Shown here one piece after another: positions 36,624-45,202 of a stretch of DNA of 54,088 nt. This DNA comes from JALRAP01 sp046302815 (lineage in GTDB: Bacteria > Bacteroidota > Bacteroidia > AKYH767-A > OLB10). Below the pieces are notes generated by a model. The model saw only the letters and a program-made list of their open reading frames with translations. It was not told the DNA's origin and did not search any database. The DNA is taken from the NCBI GenBank assembly GCA_046302815.1, contig JBKCHO010000100.1:1-54088 (forward strand), read 5' to 3'. Both the position numbers and the translations under genes were made by a program. How positions within the stretch are numbered: the stretch's first letter is position 1; every line of letters begins with the position of its first letter.

Positions 36624-37589
36624 TTATTGCTTTTTCTGCTTCTTTTCCTTTTTTCCGAAAACCGAGAAATGCACATATCTTCCTGGATTCGCTTTTAAAT
36701 CAACCATCAGACTGTCTAGGTCGCTGGCCGATTTTTGAAGGGCATTGTAAAGGCTATCATTGGTTACCAATTGGCCTATGGTTCCTTCACCATTACTCAC
36801 TTTGTCAAGAACGGATGAAAACTGTTTCAACGCCGCATTGGTGTTTTCAATGGTCTTCGATAATCCGGCTCCAGCCAATGTATCAGAGATAGAAGACAAA
36901 TTGGAAAGGATATTGTTCAATTCATCGTTATTGTTACGGATATTGCTGGTAATCGATTCAATATTATCGATCATCCTTTTTAGCTTTCCTTGGTCTGATG
37001 CCAACATGTTGTCGACGCTTCCGCTGATGCTTTCCAGATTCGCAAGCGATTTTTCAAGGTTCTCAAGACCCGAGTTGAGGTTTTTACGGTTATCATCGTT
37101 AAAAACCTGGTTTAAAGAGATAGCAAGGGTATCTAAAGACGCTAGCAATGACTCGGCCCTGTCTTTGATGGGTAACATCTGATCAGAAAGCGTAGATTGC
37201 ATATCCGAGAAAAGTGTGTCACCAGGGTTAGCAGGCTGTGTTCCGGGACCCAATAGGATTTCAACTGCTCTTCCTCCCAATAAGTCGGCACTGACTATCC
37301 GAGCGGTCGATCCTTTGCTTACAAAAACATCTTTACGAACCTGAATAGTGGCAACGATGTTTCCAGAGCGATCCTCTAAAAAATCGATTTTCCTAATTTG
37401 ACCTACTTTGACTCCGTTCAGCAAGACATCCCCTGATGTGGTCAAACCATCCACACGGCTGTATAAAGCGTAGTAGGTATGCACACCGGTGAACATATCG
37501 ATACCCTTTAAAAAATTCATGCCGTATATGAGTGCTGCTACGGCACTGGTAACGAGCAAACCGATTTTGGCTTCTTTGGGTAACTTCAC
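36624..37589 (-). CDS. MCE/MlaD domain protein
   Basis: 321 residues. One N-terminal membrane helix (8-28), an MCE domain at about 37-115 (YYALYSRVDGLTTSGDVLLNGVKVGQI, SADLLGGRAVEI), then a long helical region with Leu, Ser and Asn heptads (about 150-300) that could form the tube or coiled coil through the periplasm. Ends in a Lys-rich tail (GKKEKKQKKQ). MlaD proteins carry phospholipids between the membranes as part of an ABC system; the permease and ATPase (MlaE, MlaF) are not in this window. 34 bases after amiC and 13 before the Fe-S gene. Confidence 0.9.
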   Translation of the reverse strand: MKLPKEAKIGLLVTSAVAALIYGMNFLKGIDMFTGVHTYYALYSRVDGLTTSGDVLLNGVKVGQIRKIDFLEDRSGNIVATIQVRKDVFVSKGSTARIVSADLLGGRAVEILLGPGTQPANPGDTLFSDMQSTLSDQMLPIKDRAESLLASLDTLAISLNQVFNDDNRKNLNSGLENLEKSLANLESISGSVDNMLASDQGKLKRMIDNIESITSNIRNNNDELNNILSNLSSISDTLAGAGLSKTIENTNAALKQFSSVLDKVSNGEGTIGQLVTNDSLYNALQKSASDLDSLMVDLKANPGRYVHFSVFGKKEKKQKKQ

Positions 37590-37623
37590 TTTGAATACCT
37601 ATTGATAAGGTTATTCTGCGAAT

Positions 37624-38871
37624 TTACTTGGTTTTAGGCAATTGGACAGCCTCTTTGGCTGAAATCTTGCGTCCCTTGAAAACAGCACAAACGAAAGCAT
37701 CCTTGAAACCCAACTCCTTAGCTTTTCCTAGCTGAGACTGAGCCTGCTCAATTGTAGCAAAACGACCCATGAAATAGCGCCTTAACCCATCATCCCCATC
37801 CAAACTATGACCATCCTTTACCCGGTCAAACTTGGAAGGCTTAGAAGATTCACCTACTGGCATAGCTCCGATTTGTATGGTGAATATCAAGGCGTCAATT
37901 GACGAGGAATCCTGTATTTCAGCTTGAATGGGGGTACTGTTTGGTTCTTTTGGTTCATTGACTGGCTGTGCAGCAGCCACACCCGAGCCTGAATTAGCGG
38001 TTTTATCGACAACAGGTTTTACGATGGTGGGTTGAGTAGGGGTTTCCAATGCACCACCTTTGGATGGTTTTTCTCCTCCTCCAGCTTTCCTCTCTATATC
38101 CCCTTTGTAGTCCCTGAAAGCCCTGAAAATGGATCCAGCCATGCTCTCTTGCCCATCATTACTCACCAGAAACTTTTCGTCGACATTGTTAGTCAAAAAA
38201 CCCAACTCTATCAGTACACTGGGCATAGCTGTACGATAAAGCACCAGAAAGCCAGCCTGCTTCACTCCCCTGTTGAATCTGCCAGAATTGTGCTCAAACT
38301 CGTGCTGAACCCTGGAAGCAAACGCAAGGCTTTGCTCCATGTAGGTGTTTTGATAAAGCGAAAAGATAATGTGCGCTTCAGGTGATTTGGGGTCATATCC
38401 CTCGTAATTGGTTTGGTAATCCTTCTCCAAAAGTGCGGACTCGTTTTCCCGCCTGGCAACCGCAAGATTGTCGTCGGTCTTGTGCAAACCCATGACGAAG
38501 GTCTCGGCCCCAAAAGCCGAACTTGGACCAGCATTACAATGGACACAGATAAAAAGATCCGCTTTGTTCCTGTTGGCGATGGCAGCCCTTTCATGCAACT
38601 CTACAAACACATCGGTTTTACGGGTATAAATTACCCTTACATCGGGAAAATACTTTTCAATCAGCTCGCCAAGCTTGAGGGAAACCGCTAAAGCAATATG
38701 CTTTTCCTTGGATGTTGATCCCAAGCAACCCGAATCATGACCTCCGTGTCCGGGATCAATTACAATGGTTTTGATCTGATATTTCGGGGGACGGTTGCCA
38801 ATGGCATAAGAGCTCAGTGTCAATACGGCAAACGACAATGCCAGCAACCTTATGACTCTGAGAATGAACAT
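37624..38871 (-). CDS. amiC: N-acetylmuramoyl-L-alanine amidase with C-terminal SPOR-like domain
   Basis: Cuts the amide bond between MurNAc and the peptide stem, typically at division. The ATG at 38871 gives 415 residues and a clean signal peptide (1-25); an upstream frame to 38934 would run across both promoter boxes. Amidase_3 domain at about 33-255 with expected zinc and catalytic residues: His42 (DPGHGGHDSG), Glu56 (SKEK), His111 (CVHCNA) and Glu222 (LIELGFLTN). A Pro/Lys/Ser linker (about 260-340) leads to a SPOR-like domain (about 340-410: FTIQIGA, YFMGRFATIEQAQSQL, AFVCAVFKGRKI), which would bind denuded glycan at the septum. First gene of the seven-gene operon. Confidence 0.93.
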   Translation of the reverse strand: MFILRVIRLLALSFAVLTLSSYAIGNRPPKYQIKTIVIDPGHGGHDSGCLGSTSKEKHIALAVSLKLGELIEKYFPDVRVIYTRKTDVFVELHERAAIANRNKADLFICVHCNAGPSSAFGAETFVMGLHKTDDNLAVARRENESALLEKDYQTNYEGYDPKSPEAHIIFSLYQNTYMEQSLAFASRVQHEFEHNSGRFNRGVKQAGFLVLYRTAMPSVLIELGFLTNNVDEKFLVSNDGQESMAGSIFRAFRDYKGDIERKAGGGEKPSKGGALETPTQPTIVKPVVDKTANSGSGVAAAQPVNEPKEPNSTPIQAEIQDSSSIDALIFTIQIGAMPVGESSKPSKFDRVKDGHSLDGDDGLRRYFMGRFATIEQAQSQLGKAKELGFKDAFVCAVFKGRKISAKEAVQLPKTK

Positions 38872-38883
38872 GGTTAAATTTCG

Positions 38884-38891
38884 TAGTTTTG
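38884..38891 (+). promoter_or_regulatory. -7 promoter box TAGTTTTG upstream of lptD
   Basis: Exact TAnnTTTG match 31 bases before the lptD ATG, in a 51-base divergent spacer shared with amiC. Confidence 0.45.
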
Positions 38892-38897
38892 GGAATT

Positions 38898-38905
38898 CAA
38901 ATTTA
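38898..38905 (-). promoter_or_regulatory. -7 promoter box TAAATTTG (minus strand) upstream of amiC
   Basis: Exact match on the minus strand, 26 bases before the amiC ATG and only 6 bases from the opposing lptD box, so the two promoters must overlap. Confidence 0.5.
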
Positions 38906-38922
38906 AGCCCCTTCGCCAACCG

Positions 38923-41442
38923 ATGACTTTCCACGGAAAGCCGATATCAACAAAAATATTAACCGTATCGTGGTGGGTGTTATTGTGTGTTTTGTCATTG
39001 GGCAGGACAAGTGGGCAGACTGTCGACTCAACATCAATTGTGCCAAAAGTTGACTCCGCATCTACCAAACAGGCGCTAAAGTCGAAGGTCAAATACTCCG
39101 CTCAAGATTCGATCCGTTTCGACATTCCTGGTGAAAAGGTCTATTTATATGGGAAGGGCAAGGTGCTGTATGAGGATTTGCAGTTGGATGCCCATTTCAT
39201 TGAGGTTGACTGGACGAAGCGAACCTTGTTTGCCAAAGGAGGTACCGACAGCCTGGGCGCACCGATGGACCTTCCTCAATTCAAACAAGGAGCAGAATCT
39301 TTCACTGCCAACACGGTAACATACAACTTCGACACTAAGAAGGGCCGTATAACGGAAGTGAATACCAAACAAGGAGACGGCTACATACTTGGGGAGACAA
39401 TCAAGAGAATAGATGAAAAGAATTATTTCATTCGCAGTGGAGCATACACCACTTGCGACTTGCCCCATCCGCATTTTTCCATATCGTCCGATAAACTCAA
39501 AGTTATCCAAGACAATAAAGTGGTGACTGGTCCCGCTTGGCTGGTCATTGAGGATGTGCCCACGCCACTCATGATTCCTTTCGGTTATTTCCCTACTAGA
39601 AAAGGCAGGGCTGCAGGTATTTTATTCCCATCCTATGGTGAATCGGGTCGATTAGGTTTCTTTTTCAAGGATGGAGGTTATTATTTTGGCATTGGTGATG
39701 TGATCGACTTCGCCATAACGGGAGACATATACACATTGGGCAGCTGGGGAGCCAAATTCAACTCCAATTATGCCAAAAGATATAGATTTAATGGTAGTTT
39801 CTCGCTAAGTTATTCGGAAATCAAAACATCCGAAAAGGAGCTGCCTGACTATAATTTATTAAAGGATTTCTTCATCCGTTGGAACCACAGACAAGATCCA
39901 AAAGCCCGACCAGGCAGTAATTTCAGTGCAAATGTGAACGCAGGCAGCTCACAATATTTTCAAAACAACATTTCTTCTGCCAACAATTACCTAACCAACA
40001 CTTTCCAGTCATCTATTTCCTGGTCTAAGAATTGGTCAGGAAAACCATATTCCTTGTCAACAAGCCTTACCCATAGCCAAAACAATATTACCAAGGATGT
40101 TTCTATGAGTCTTCCCAACACCAATTTCAGTGTTAGTCGGATTTATCCTTTCAAAAATGAATCATCGGTTGGTACCGAAAAGTGGTATGAGAAAATCGGC
40201 ATCAGTTATCAAAACAACTTTCAGAACAACATTCAAACCAAGGATACATTGCTTTTCAAGGAGCCGAATCAATTCCGCTACGGGATGTCGCACTCGATAC
40301 CTATCAGCACCTCCGCAAAAGTGTTCAAATTCGTTACCATTTCTCCATCTTTCACATACAACGAGCGGTGGTACCCGGAAACCATTCGTAAAAACTTCGA
40401 TGAGCAGACCAACTCCATCGTTACCGATACTGTGAAAGGATTCCGGTCGGCGAGAGACTTCCAACTATCCACTTCATTTAACACGAGGGTTTATGGACTT
40501 TTTCAAATGAAGCGAAGCAAGATAGCCGCTATAAGACATGTATTATCCCCAACTGTTACCCTCGGTTACAGACCTGATTTCAGCAAACCAAATTTCAACA
40601 ACTACAAAAATTATTTGGATGGAGAAGGAAAGAATGTTTCCTATTCAATATTCCAAAATGGAATTTTCGGTGGGCCTCCCAGTGGAAAATATGGTGCTAT
40701 TGGATTCTCCCTCGATAACAATCTTGAAATGAAAATCAGGCAAAAAAGTGATAGTACTGATAATCTTAAGAAAATAAAGATTTTCGAGAGCCTGTCTGCA
40801 TCCATGTCCTACAATTTGGCAGCAGATTCATTGAATTGGTCGAATTTGAATATCGCTGGAAGAACCAACTTGTTTGAGAAGGTAGACCTCAGCTTCTCTG
40901 GATCATTCGATCCTTACATCAGTGATTCCATCGGCAGGAAAATAAATCGTTTAGAGTGGGATGAAAACAAGAGGATAGGACGATTCGTCAATGCTAATGC
41001 GTCTGTAAACTTCAACTTGATTGGAGGTCAAAAAAAAGAAAAGTCAAGCAACAAGGGAACCGAGGAGGAGTTGGAAGAGATCAATCGAAATATTAATGAC
41101 TATGTGGATTATTCGATCCCCTTTAACTTATCAGTCGGATACAGTGTCAACTATTCAAAACCATCCGTTCAAGAACCGCAATTCAACCAAACCTTGAATA
41201 TGAATGGTGATGTTTCGCTCACACCGAATTGGAAAATGACCTTCAACACCGGGTGGGATTTTGTTGAGAAAGATCTATCCTATACATCTTTGGGCATCTT
41301 CCGAGACCTCCATTGCTGGGAAATGCGTTTCAATTGGGTTCCCTTTGGATTCCAGCAGAATTATTTCTTCCAAATCAATGTAAAGTCTTCGATCTTGCAA
41401 GACCTCAAACTCACAAAGAAAAACGACATTTACGACCGATAA
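38923..41442 (+). CDS. lptD: Outer-membrane LPS-insertion protein LptD (OstA family, Bacteroidota type)
   Basis: Places lipopolysaccharide in the outer leaflet. 839 residues: signal peptide 1-31; an OstA/LptA-like beta-jellyroll at about 55-185 (IRFDIPGEKVYLYGKGKVLYEDLQLDA, FTANTVTYNFDTKKGRI); then the barrel (about 225-839) opening MIPFGYFPTRKGRAAGILFPSYGES. Cysteines are few: Cys178 (YTTCDLP) in the jellyroll and Cys798 (LHCWEMR) near the end could form the disulfide that locks jellyroll to barrel in LptD (inference from E. coli). Followed 12 bases later by purC and divergent from amiC. Confidence 0.88.
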   Translation: MTFHGKPISTKILTVSWWVLLCVLSLGRTSGQTVDSTSIVPKVDSASTKQALKSKVKYSAQDSIRFDIPGEKVYLYGKGKVLYEDLQLDAHFIEVDWTKRTLFAKGGTDSLGAPMDLPQFKQGAESFTANTVTYNFDTKKGRITEVNTKQGDGYILGETIKRIDEKNYFIRSGAYTTCDLPHPHFSISSDKLKVIQDNKVVTGPAWLVIEDVPTPLMIPFGYFPTRKGRAAGILFPSYGESGRLGFFFKDGGYYFGIGDVIDFAITGDIYTLGSWGAKFNSNYAKRYRFNGSFSLSYSEIKTSEKELPDYNLLKDFFIRWNHRQDPKARPGSNFSANVNAGSSQYFQNNISSANNYLTNTFQSSISWSKNWSGKPYSLSTSLTHSQNNITKDVSMSLPNTNFSVSRIYPFKNESSVGTEKWYEKIGISYQNNFQNNIQTKDTLLFKEPNQFRYGMSHSIPISTSAKVFKFVTISPSFTYNERWYPETIRKNFDEQTNSIVTDTVKGFRSARDFQLSTSFNTRVYGLFQMKRSKIAAIRHVLSPTVTLGYRPDFSKPNFNNYKNYLDGEGKNVSYSIFQNGIFGGPPSGKYGAIGFSLDNNLEMKIRQKSDSTDNLKKIKIFESLSASMSYNLAADSLNWSNLNIAGRTNLFEKVDLSFSGSFDPYISDSIGRKINRLEWDENKRIGRFVNANASVNFNLIGGQKKEKSSNKGTEEELEEINRNINDYVDYSIPFNLSVGYSVNYSKPSVQEPQFNQTLNMNGDVSLTPNWKMTFNTGWDFVEKDLSYTSLGIFRDLHCWEMRFNWVPFGFQQNYFFQINVKSSILQDLKLTKKNDIYDR

Positions 41443-41454
41443 GTCCTCATTTCG

Positions 41455-42414
41455 ATGGAACAAAACACACTTTCCTCTACCTCCTTCCACTTCCCAAATC
41501 AGACGGCCTTTTACAGCGGAAAGGTTCGAGATGTGTATACGATAAACAACCGCATTATGGTAATGGTTGTATCAGACCGGATTTCCGCATTTGATGTTAT
41601 TCTACCCAGGCCAATCCCATTCAAAGGACAAGTATTGAATCAATTGGCTTCTTATTTTCTGGAATCTACCCGAGATATAGTACCCAACTGGGTTTTGTCG
41701 GTGCCAGATCCCAATGTCACCATCGGAAAGATGTGTGAGCCTTACAAAGTAGAAATGGTCATCAGAGGATACCTTGCAGGGCATGCTTGGCGCACCTACC
41801 GAAGTGGATTAAGAGAGTTGTGTGGTGTGAAGCTTCCAGATGGCTTAAGGGAAAATGATCGACTGCCAGAACCTATCATTACGCCAACGACCAAAAGCCA
41901 TCACGGTCACGATCAAGACATATCAAGAGAAGAAATCATAGCACAGGGAATCGTTTCTGAAGCAGATTACATTCGCTTGGAAAGTTATACCAGAGCCCTG
42001 TTTCAAAGAGGAAGTGAAATGGCAGCTAAAAGGGGATTGATTTTGGTTGATACCAAATATGAGTTCGGTAAAAGCGACGGCCAAATCATGGTCATCGATG
42101 AAATTCATACGCCCGACTCATCACGCTATTTTTACGCTGAGGGATATGAGGAACGGCAACAAAAAGGCGAACCACAAAAGCAACTTTCGAAGGAGTTCCT
42201 CCGCCAATGGCTGATAGAAAACAAATTCCAAGGATTGGAAGGACAAACTGTTCCCGAAATGAACGACGAAATCGTGCAAATGGTTTCTGAACGCTACATA
42301 GAACTATATGAAAATATCAGAGGAGACCGGTTTGTAAAAGACAATTCAACAGACATCAAAAGTCGAGTTGAAAAAAATGTTTTGCAGGCATTGCAAACCA
42401 TCGCCAATAGCTGA
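41455..42414 (+). CDS. purC: Phosphoribosylaminoimidazole-succinocarboxamide synthase (SAICAR synthase)
   Basis: Joins aspartate to CAIR with ATP in purine synthesis. 319 residues, the longer eukaryote/Bacteroidota-like form rather than the 240-residue type. Motifs: YSGKVRDVY (about 20-28), VSDRISAFDV (about 40-49), EMVIRGYLAGHAW (about 99-111), PIITPTTKSHHGHD (about 139-152), and the late VDTKYEFG plus IDEIHTPDSSRY (about 198-225). It starts 12 bases after lptD, so probably shares its transcript, an odd metabolic rider on an envelope gene. No clear terminator in the 85 bases that follow. Confidence 0.95.
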   Translation: MEQNTLSSTSFHFPNQTAFYSGKVRDVYTINNRIMVMVVSDRISAFDVILPRPIPFKGQVLNQLASYFLESTRDIVPNWVLSVPDPNVTIGKMCEPYKVEMVIRGYLAGHAWRTYRSGLRELCGVKLPDGLRENDRLPEPIITPTTKSHHGHDQDISREEIIAQGIVSEADYIRLESYTRALFQRGSEMAAKRGLILVDTKYEFGKSDGQIMVIDEIHTPDSSRYFYAEGYEERQQKGEPQKQLSKEFLRQWLIENKFQGLEGQTVPEMNDEIVQMVSERYIELYENIRGDRFVKDNSTDIKSRVEKNVLQALQTIANS

Positions 42415-42499
42415 CTAAAACAAGCCTGCTGCCATCGCTGACCATTAAATTCAGCGCTTAGGCAACCTTGATTCAATCTATAGGTCAAGAAGAATAAAA

Positions 42500-43036
42500 C
42501 TATTTACCACCTTCACCCACAAAGTGGTCTTCATCGTCCCTGAACAGGACATTGAAGGTGGTTAGACTACCATAAATCCGGGTAATGTATTGTTGAAGGT
42601 TGATCTTTTCCTCGTCTGAAAGATTTTCACTTGCGTTGATGCGCTGCTCCATCACTCTTAATCTATCGCGCAGCATTACAATTTTATTGAAGAAATTATC
42701 AATTGGAACTTCCTTTGATTTTAACGAGGGGTTGGATGGTTGGAGTACCATTTTGCCCCCGGTCCAACGCGCCCCCATGTGTACTGTCTCTTGTAAATCA
42801 CTGTGCTTTTTAATGATGTTCGTAACAATACGCTCTACATCTGCCAAGCTAACCATTCCCTCCTCGGGCTCTACCGAGTCTGTCACCTCCAAACCAATAT
42901 AGTTCTTCGACACCTCTGTCCTACCTCGTTGCATGAATACAACTATATAGGTCCTAGGCTTGACATTGATGATAACACCATCACCAAACTCAGGGTGACG
43001 CACTCGCGATCCGATGCCTGGTTCTATTTCTGCCAT
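42500..43036 (-). CDS. Small protein with N-terminal Tudor/SH3-like fold, function unknown
   Basis: 178 residues. The opening GSRVRHPEFGDGVIINVKPRTYIVVFMQRGRTEV (about 9-42) has the strand pattern of the UvrD/PcrA C-terminal Tudor-like domain or of CarD-type RNA-polymerase-binding domains (G-x-V-x-H-x-x-FG-x-G-x-I). The rest is helical: about 62-82 (DVERIVTNIIKKHSDL) and a coiled coil at about 113-160 (FFNKIVMLRDRLRVMEQRIN), between them MGARWTGGKMVLQP. No signal peptide, so cytoplasmic. A nucleic-acid or RNA-polymerase adaptor is a reasonable guess, not more. Convergent with purC; its own promoter is not clear. Confidence 0.75.
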   Translation of the reverse strand: MAEIEPGIGSRVRHPEFGDGVIINVKPRTYIVVFMQRGRTEVSKNYIGLEVTDSVEPEEGMVSLADVERIVTNIIKKHSDLQETVHMGARWTGGKMVLQPSNPSLKSKEVPIDNFFNKIVMLRDRLRVMEQRINASENLSDEEKINLQQYITRIYGSLTTFNVLFRDDEDHFVGEGGK

Positions 43037-43081
43037 ATGCTTTTATTTTAGGGTGCAAATTAACTCAACGAGCTGTGATTG

Positions 43082-45094
43082 TCAAATAATATGTAGTTCA
43101 TTCACATCCTTTTTGGGAAGTCCACACACCTTATTGTAACAATGATAAACCCTAAGTTCTCCAACCTTCAATCGACCCAGGGTGGCAGGTGTTTTTTCCT
43201 CTTTCCCGCAACCATCTACGACCAAATAAGGAAAATACCCAGTCGCAAAAAGCTTTGATAGCTGCTGAAGATAGCCCGTCCCACAAATCACAACCTCCTG
43301 CAATTCTATCTGCTTGAACAAAGCGAGGTCAAGCCAATTGCTGAATGAGCTTCCATATCGACCAGCCATTTCAGCAACCACGGATAACATCTTATTGGAA
43401 TGTTGCTCCCAATCAGAAAAACCAGTATAATAGGAAAGTATGGCAAGATTCTTGGCCATTTGAGAGCAAGAGGATGCTATTACATTGTCTTGGTATTCGA
43501 ACTTCCTGACAAACAATGGCGCATCCAAGTCTGAATTGAAATAAAACAAACCGGTAGCCGGGTCATGAAAGTGCGCTAGAGCATAATGCATCCACTTCGT
43601 GGCCTGCTCTAGATAAAAATGGTCTAAAGTGACTTTATACAAATCCGTTGCTGCAGCAATTGAAAAGGCATAGTCCTCTAAAAAACCGTTAACAGGAATA
43701 CTTCCAGGTTTCCAGCTGTGATATAGGCCACCGCCCTCAAACGACATTTGATTGCTGATGAATTCAAATGCGATCTTTGCTCTGTTAAGGAATCGGTCGT
43801 CCTGAAAGGAAATAAATGCAGATACGAATCCAGAAACACTTAGCGCATTCCAGGAGGTAATCCGCTTGTCATCCAATCCTGGTTTTATTCGGGACTCCCG
43901 AATGGTCAACAGTTTTTCTCTGATTTGCTCCACTCTTTTCCTCATCTCATCGATGGAAATTCCAAATTGATTGGAAACATCCTCATCCTCGTCGTGCCGC
44001 AAAGGAATATGGTTACCGTGCTCCCAAAATCCCCGTTCGTTGAAATTGAAATATGTCGAAGCCAAATTCCAATCCGTTCCAAGGATGTCTCGCAATTCCT
44101 TCTCATTCCAAACATAATAGCGTCCCTCTTCACCCTCCGAATCGGCATCCAAGGCCGAATAAAACCCTCCTTCGGGAGAAAGCCATTCACGCTCCATGAA
44201 ATCAGCAGTTTGATAAACCACATCCCTATACAGCGTATCCTTCCACTTAAGAAATCCTTCCGAATAGAGGGACATCAGCTGTGCATTGTCGTATAACATT
44301 TTTTCAAAGTGGGGGACTTTCCAAATACCATCTACAGAATAACGGGCAAATCCACCTCCGATTTGATCATAAATACCACCGAATGCCATTTTTTTCAAGG
44401 TGAGTCGAACCTGGGCAGCCAATTGGCTATCATCAAAAACAGTCGCATACCGCAATAAAAAAATATAGTTGTTAGGCAACGGAAACTTGGGAGCGCGATC
44501 TGGTCCACCTTCATTGAAATCCAATTGACGCTTCCAATTTTCAACGACTTCCCGTATGGAAATGGCCGTATTTTCGTTGCCCTCAACCAATTCATCGAAT
44601 GTATCCGAAGAGGCCACACCATTGGTGAGTTGGCTGGCATAATCTTCCAACCTTTTACGGTCATTGCGATACATCGAAGCCAGATTTCCCATCAACTCCA
44701 TCCATTGCTTTTTTGGAAAATAGGTTCCTCCATATACAGGCCGTCCGTCAGGCAAAGCAAAACAATTCAGAGGCCATCCTCCCCTACCCGTGAGCAATTG
44801 AACGGCAGCCATGTAAACCTGGTCGATGTCAGGTCGCTCCTCGCGGTCCACTTTAATGCACACGAAAAAATCATTCATGAGTGCCGCTACTTCGTGATCC
44901 TCGAAACACTCATGTTCCATGACATGGCACCAATGACACGCACTGTATCCAATACTAACAAGCAACAGCTTGTCCTCCTCCTTTGCCTTTTTGAGGGCCT
45001 CATCACCCCACGGATACCAATCCACAGGATTTTGGGCGTGTTGAAGCAGGTAGGGACTAGCTGAAAGCGCTAGGCGATTGGTATGTTTTTCCAT
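43082..45094 (-). CDS. Thioredoxin-domain protein of the YyaL/SPATA20 family (DUF255)
   Basis: 670 residues from the ATG at 45094 (MEKHTNRLALSASPYLLQHAQNPVDWYPWG), the family's conserved opening; a start 18 bases upstream is possible but unneeded. Thioredoxin-like domain at about 1-170 with CHWCHVM (Cys-x-x-Cys at about 53-56), EERPDID and GGWPLNCF. A six-hairpin, glycosidase-like domain follows (about 200-600: GGGFARYSVDGIWKVPHFEKMLYDNAQL, ALDADSEGEEGRYYVW, ITSWNAL). The biochemical role is unsettled; a carbohydrate or redox-linked epimerase-like activity has been suggested. No signal peptide. It diverges from nrdJ. Confidence 0.92.
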   Translation of the reverse strand: MEKHTNRLALSASPYLLQHAQNPVDWYPWGDEALKKAKEEDKLLLVSIGYSACHWCHVMEHECFEDHEVAALMNDFFVCIKVDREERPDIDQVYMAAVQLLTGRGGWPLNCFALPDGRPVYGGTYFPKKQWMELMGNLASMYRNDRKRLEDYASQLTNGVASSDTFDELVEGNENTAISIREVVENWKRQLDFNEGGPDRAPKFPLPNNYIFLLRYATVFDDSQLAAQVRLTLKKMAFGGIYDQIGGGFARYSVDGIWKVPHFEKMLYDNAQLMSLYSEGFLKWKDTLYRDVVYQTADFMEREWLSPEGGFYSALDADSEGEEGRYYVWNEKELRDILGTDWNLASTYFNFNERGFWEHGNHIPLRHDEDEDVSNQFGISIDEMRKRVEQIREKLLTIRESRIKPGLDDKRITSWNALSVSGFVSAFISFQDDRFLNRAKIAFEFISNQMSFEGGGLYHSWKPGSIPVNGFLEDYAFSIAAATDLYKVTLDHFYLEQATKWMHYALAHFHDPATGLFYFNSDLDAPLFVRKFEYQDNVIASSCSQMAKNLAILSYYTGFSDWEQHSNKMLSVVAEMAGRYGSSFSNWLDLALFKQIELQEVVICGTGYLQQLSKLFATGYFPYLVVDGCGKEEKTPATLGRLKVGELRVYHCYNKVCGLPKKDVNELHII

Positions 45095-45168
45095 GGCTCT
45101 AAAATAAGCCAAACAATCATCATGCTATCCACATGACAAGCATCATCCTGAAGCCTTGTTTGTGTTTT

Positions 45169-45176
45169 TAGATTTG
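45169..45176 (+). promoter_or_regulatory. -7 promoter box TAGATTTG upstream of nrdJ
   Basis: Exact TAnnTTTG match 26 bases before the nrdJ ATG. The short leader leaves no room for a cobalamin riboswitch downstream of it. Confidence 0.5.
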
Positions 45177-45202
45177 TCATCAAGGACTTATCTCATTATT
45201 TT

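Noticed and set aside
42415..42499. Terminator between convergent purC and the Tudor-like gene
   Set aside because: Only short imperfect inverted repeats and no T-run are visible.
45095..45202. Possible cobalamin riboswitch before the B12-dependent reductase gene
   Set aside because: Only 108 bases are available, no B12-box sequence is recognisable, and a -7 box lies 26 bases before the ATG.
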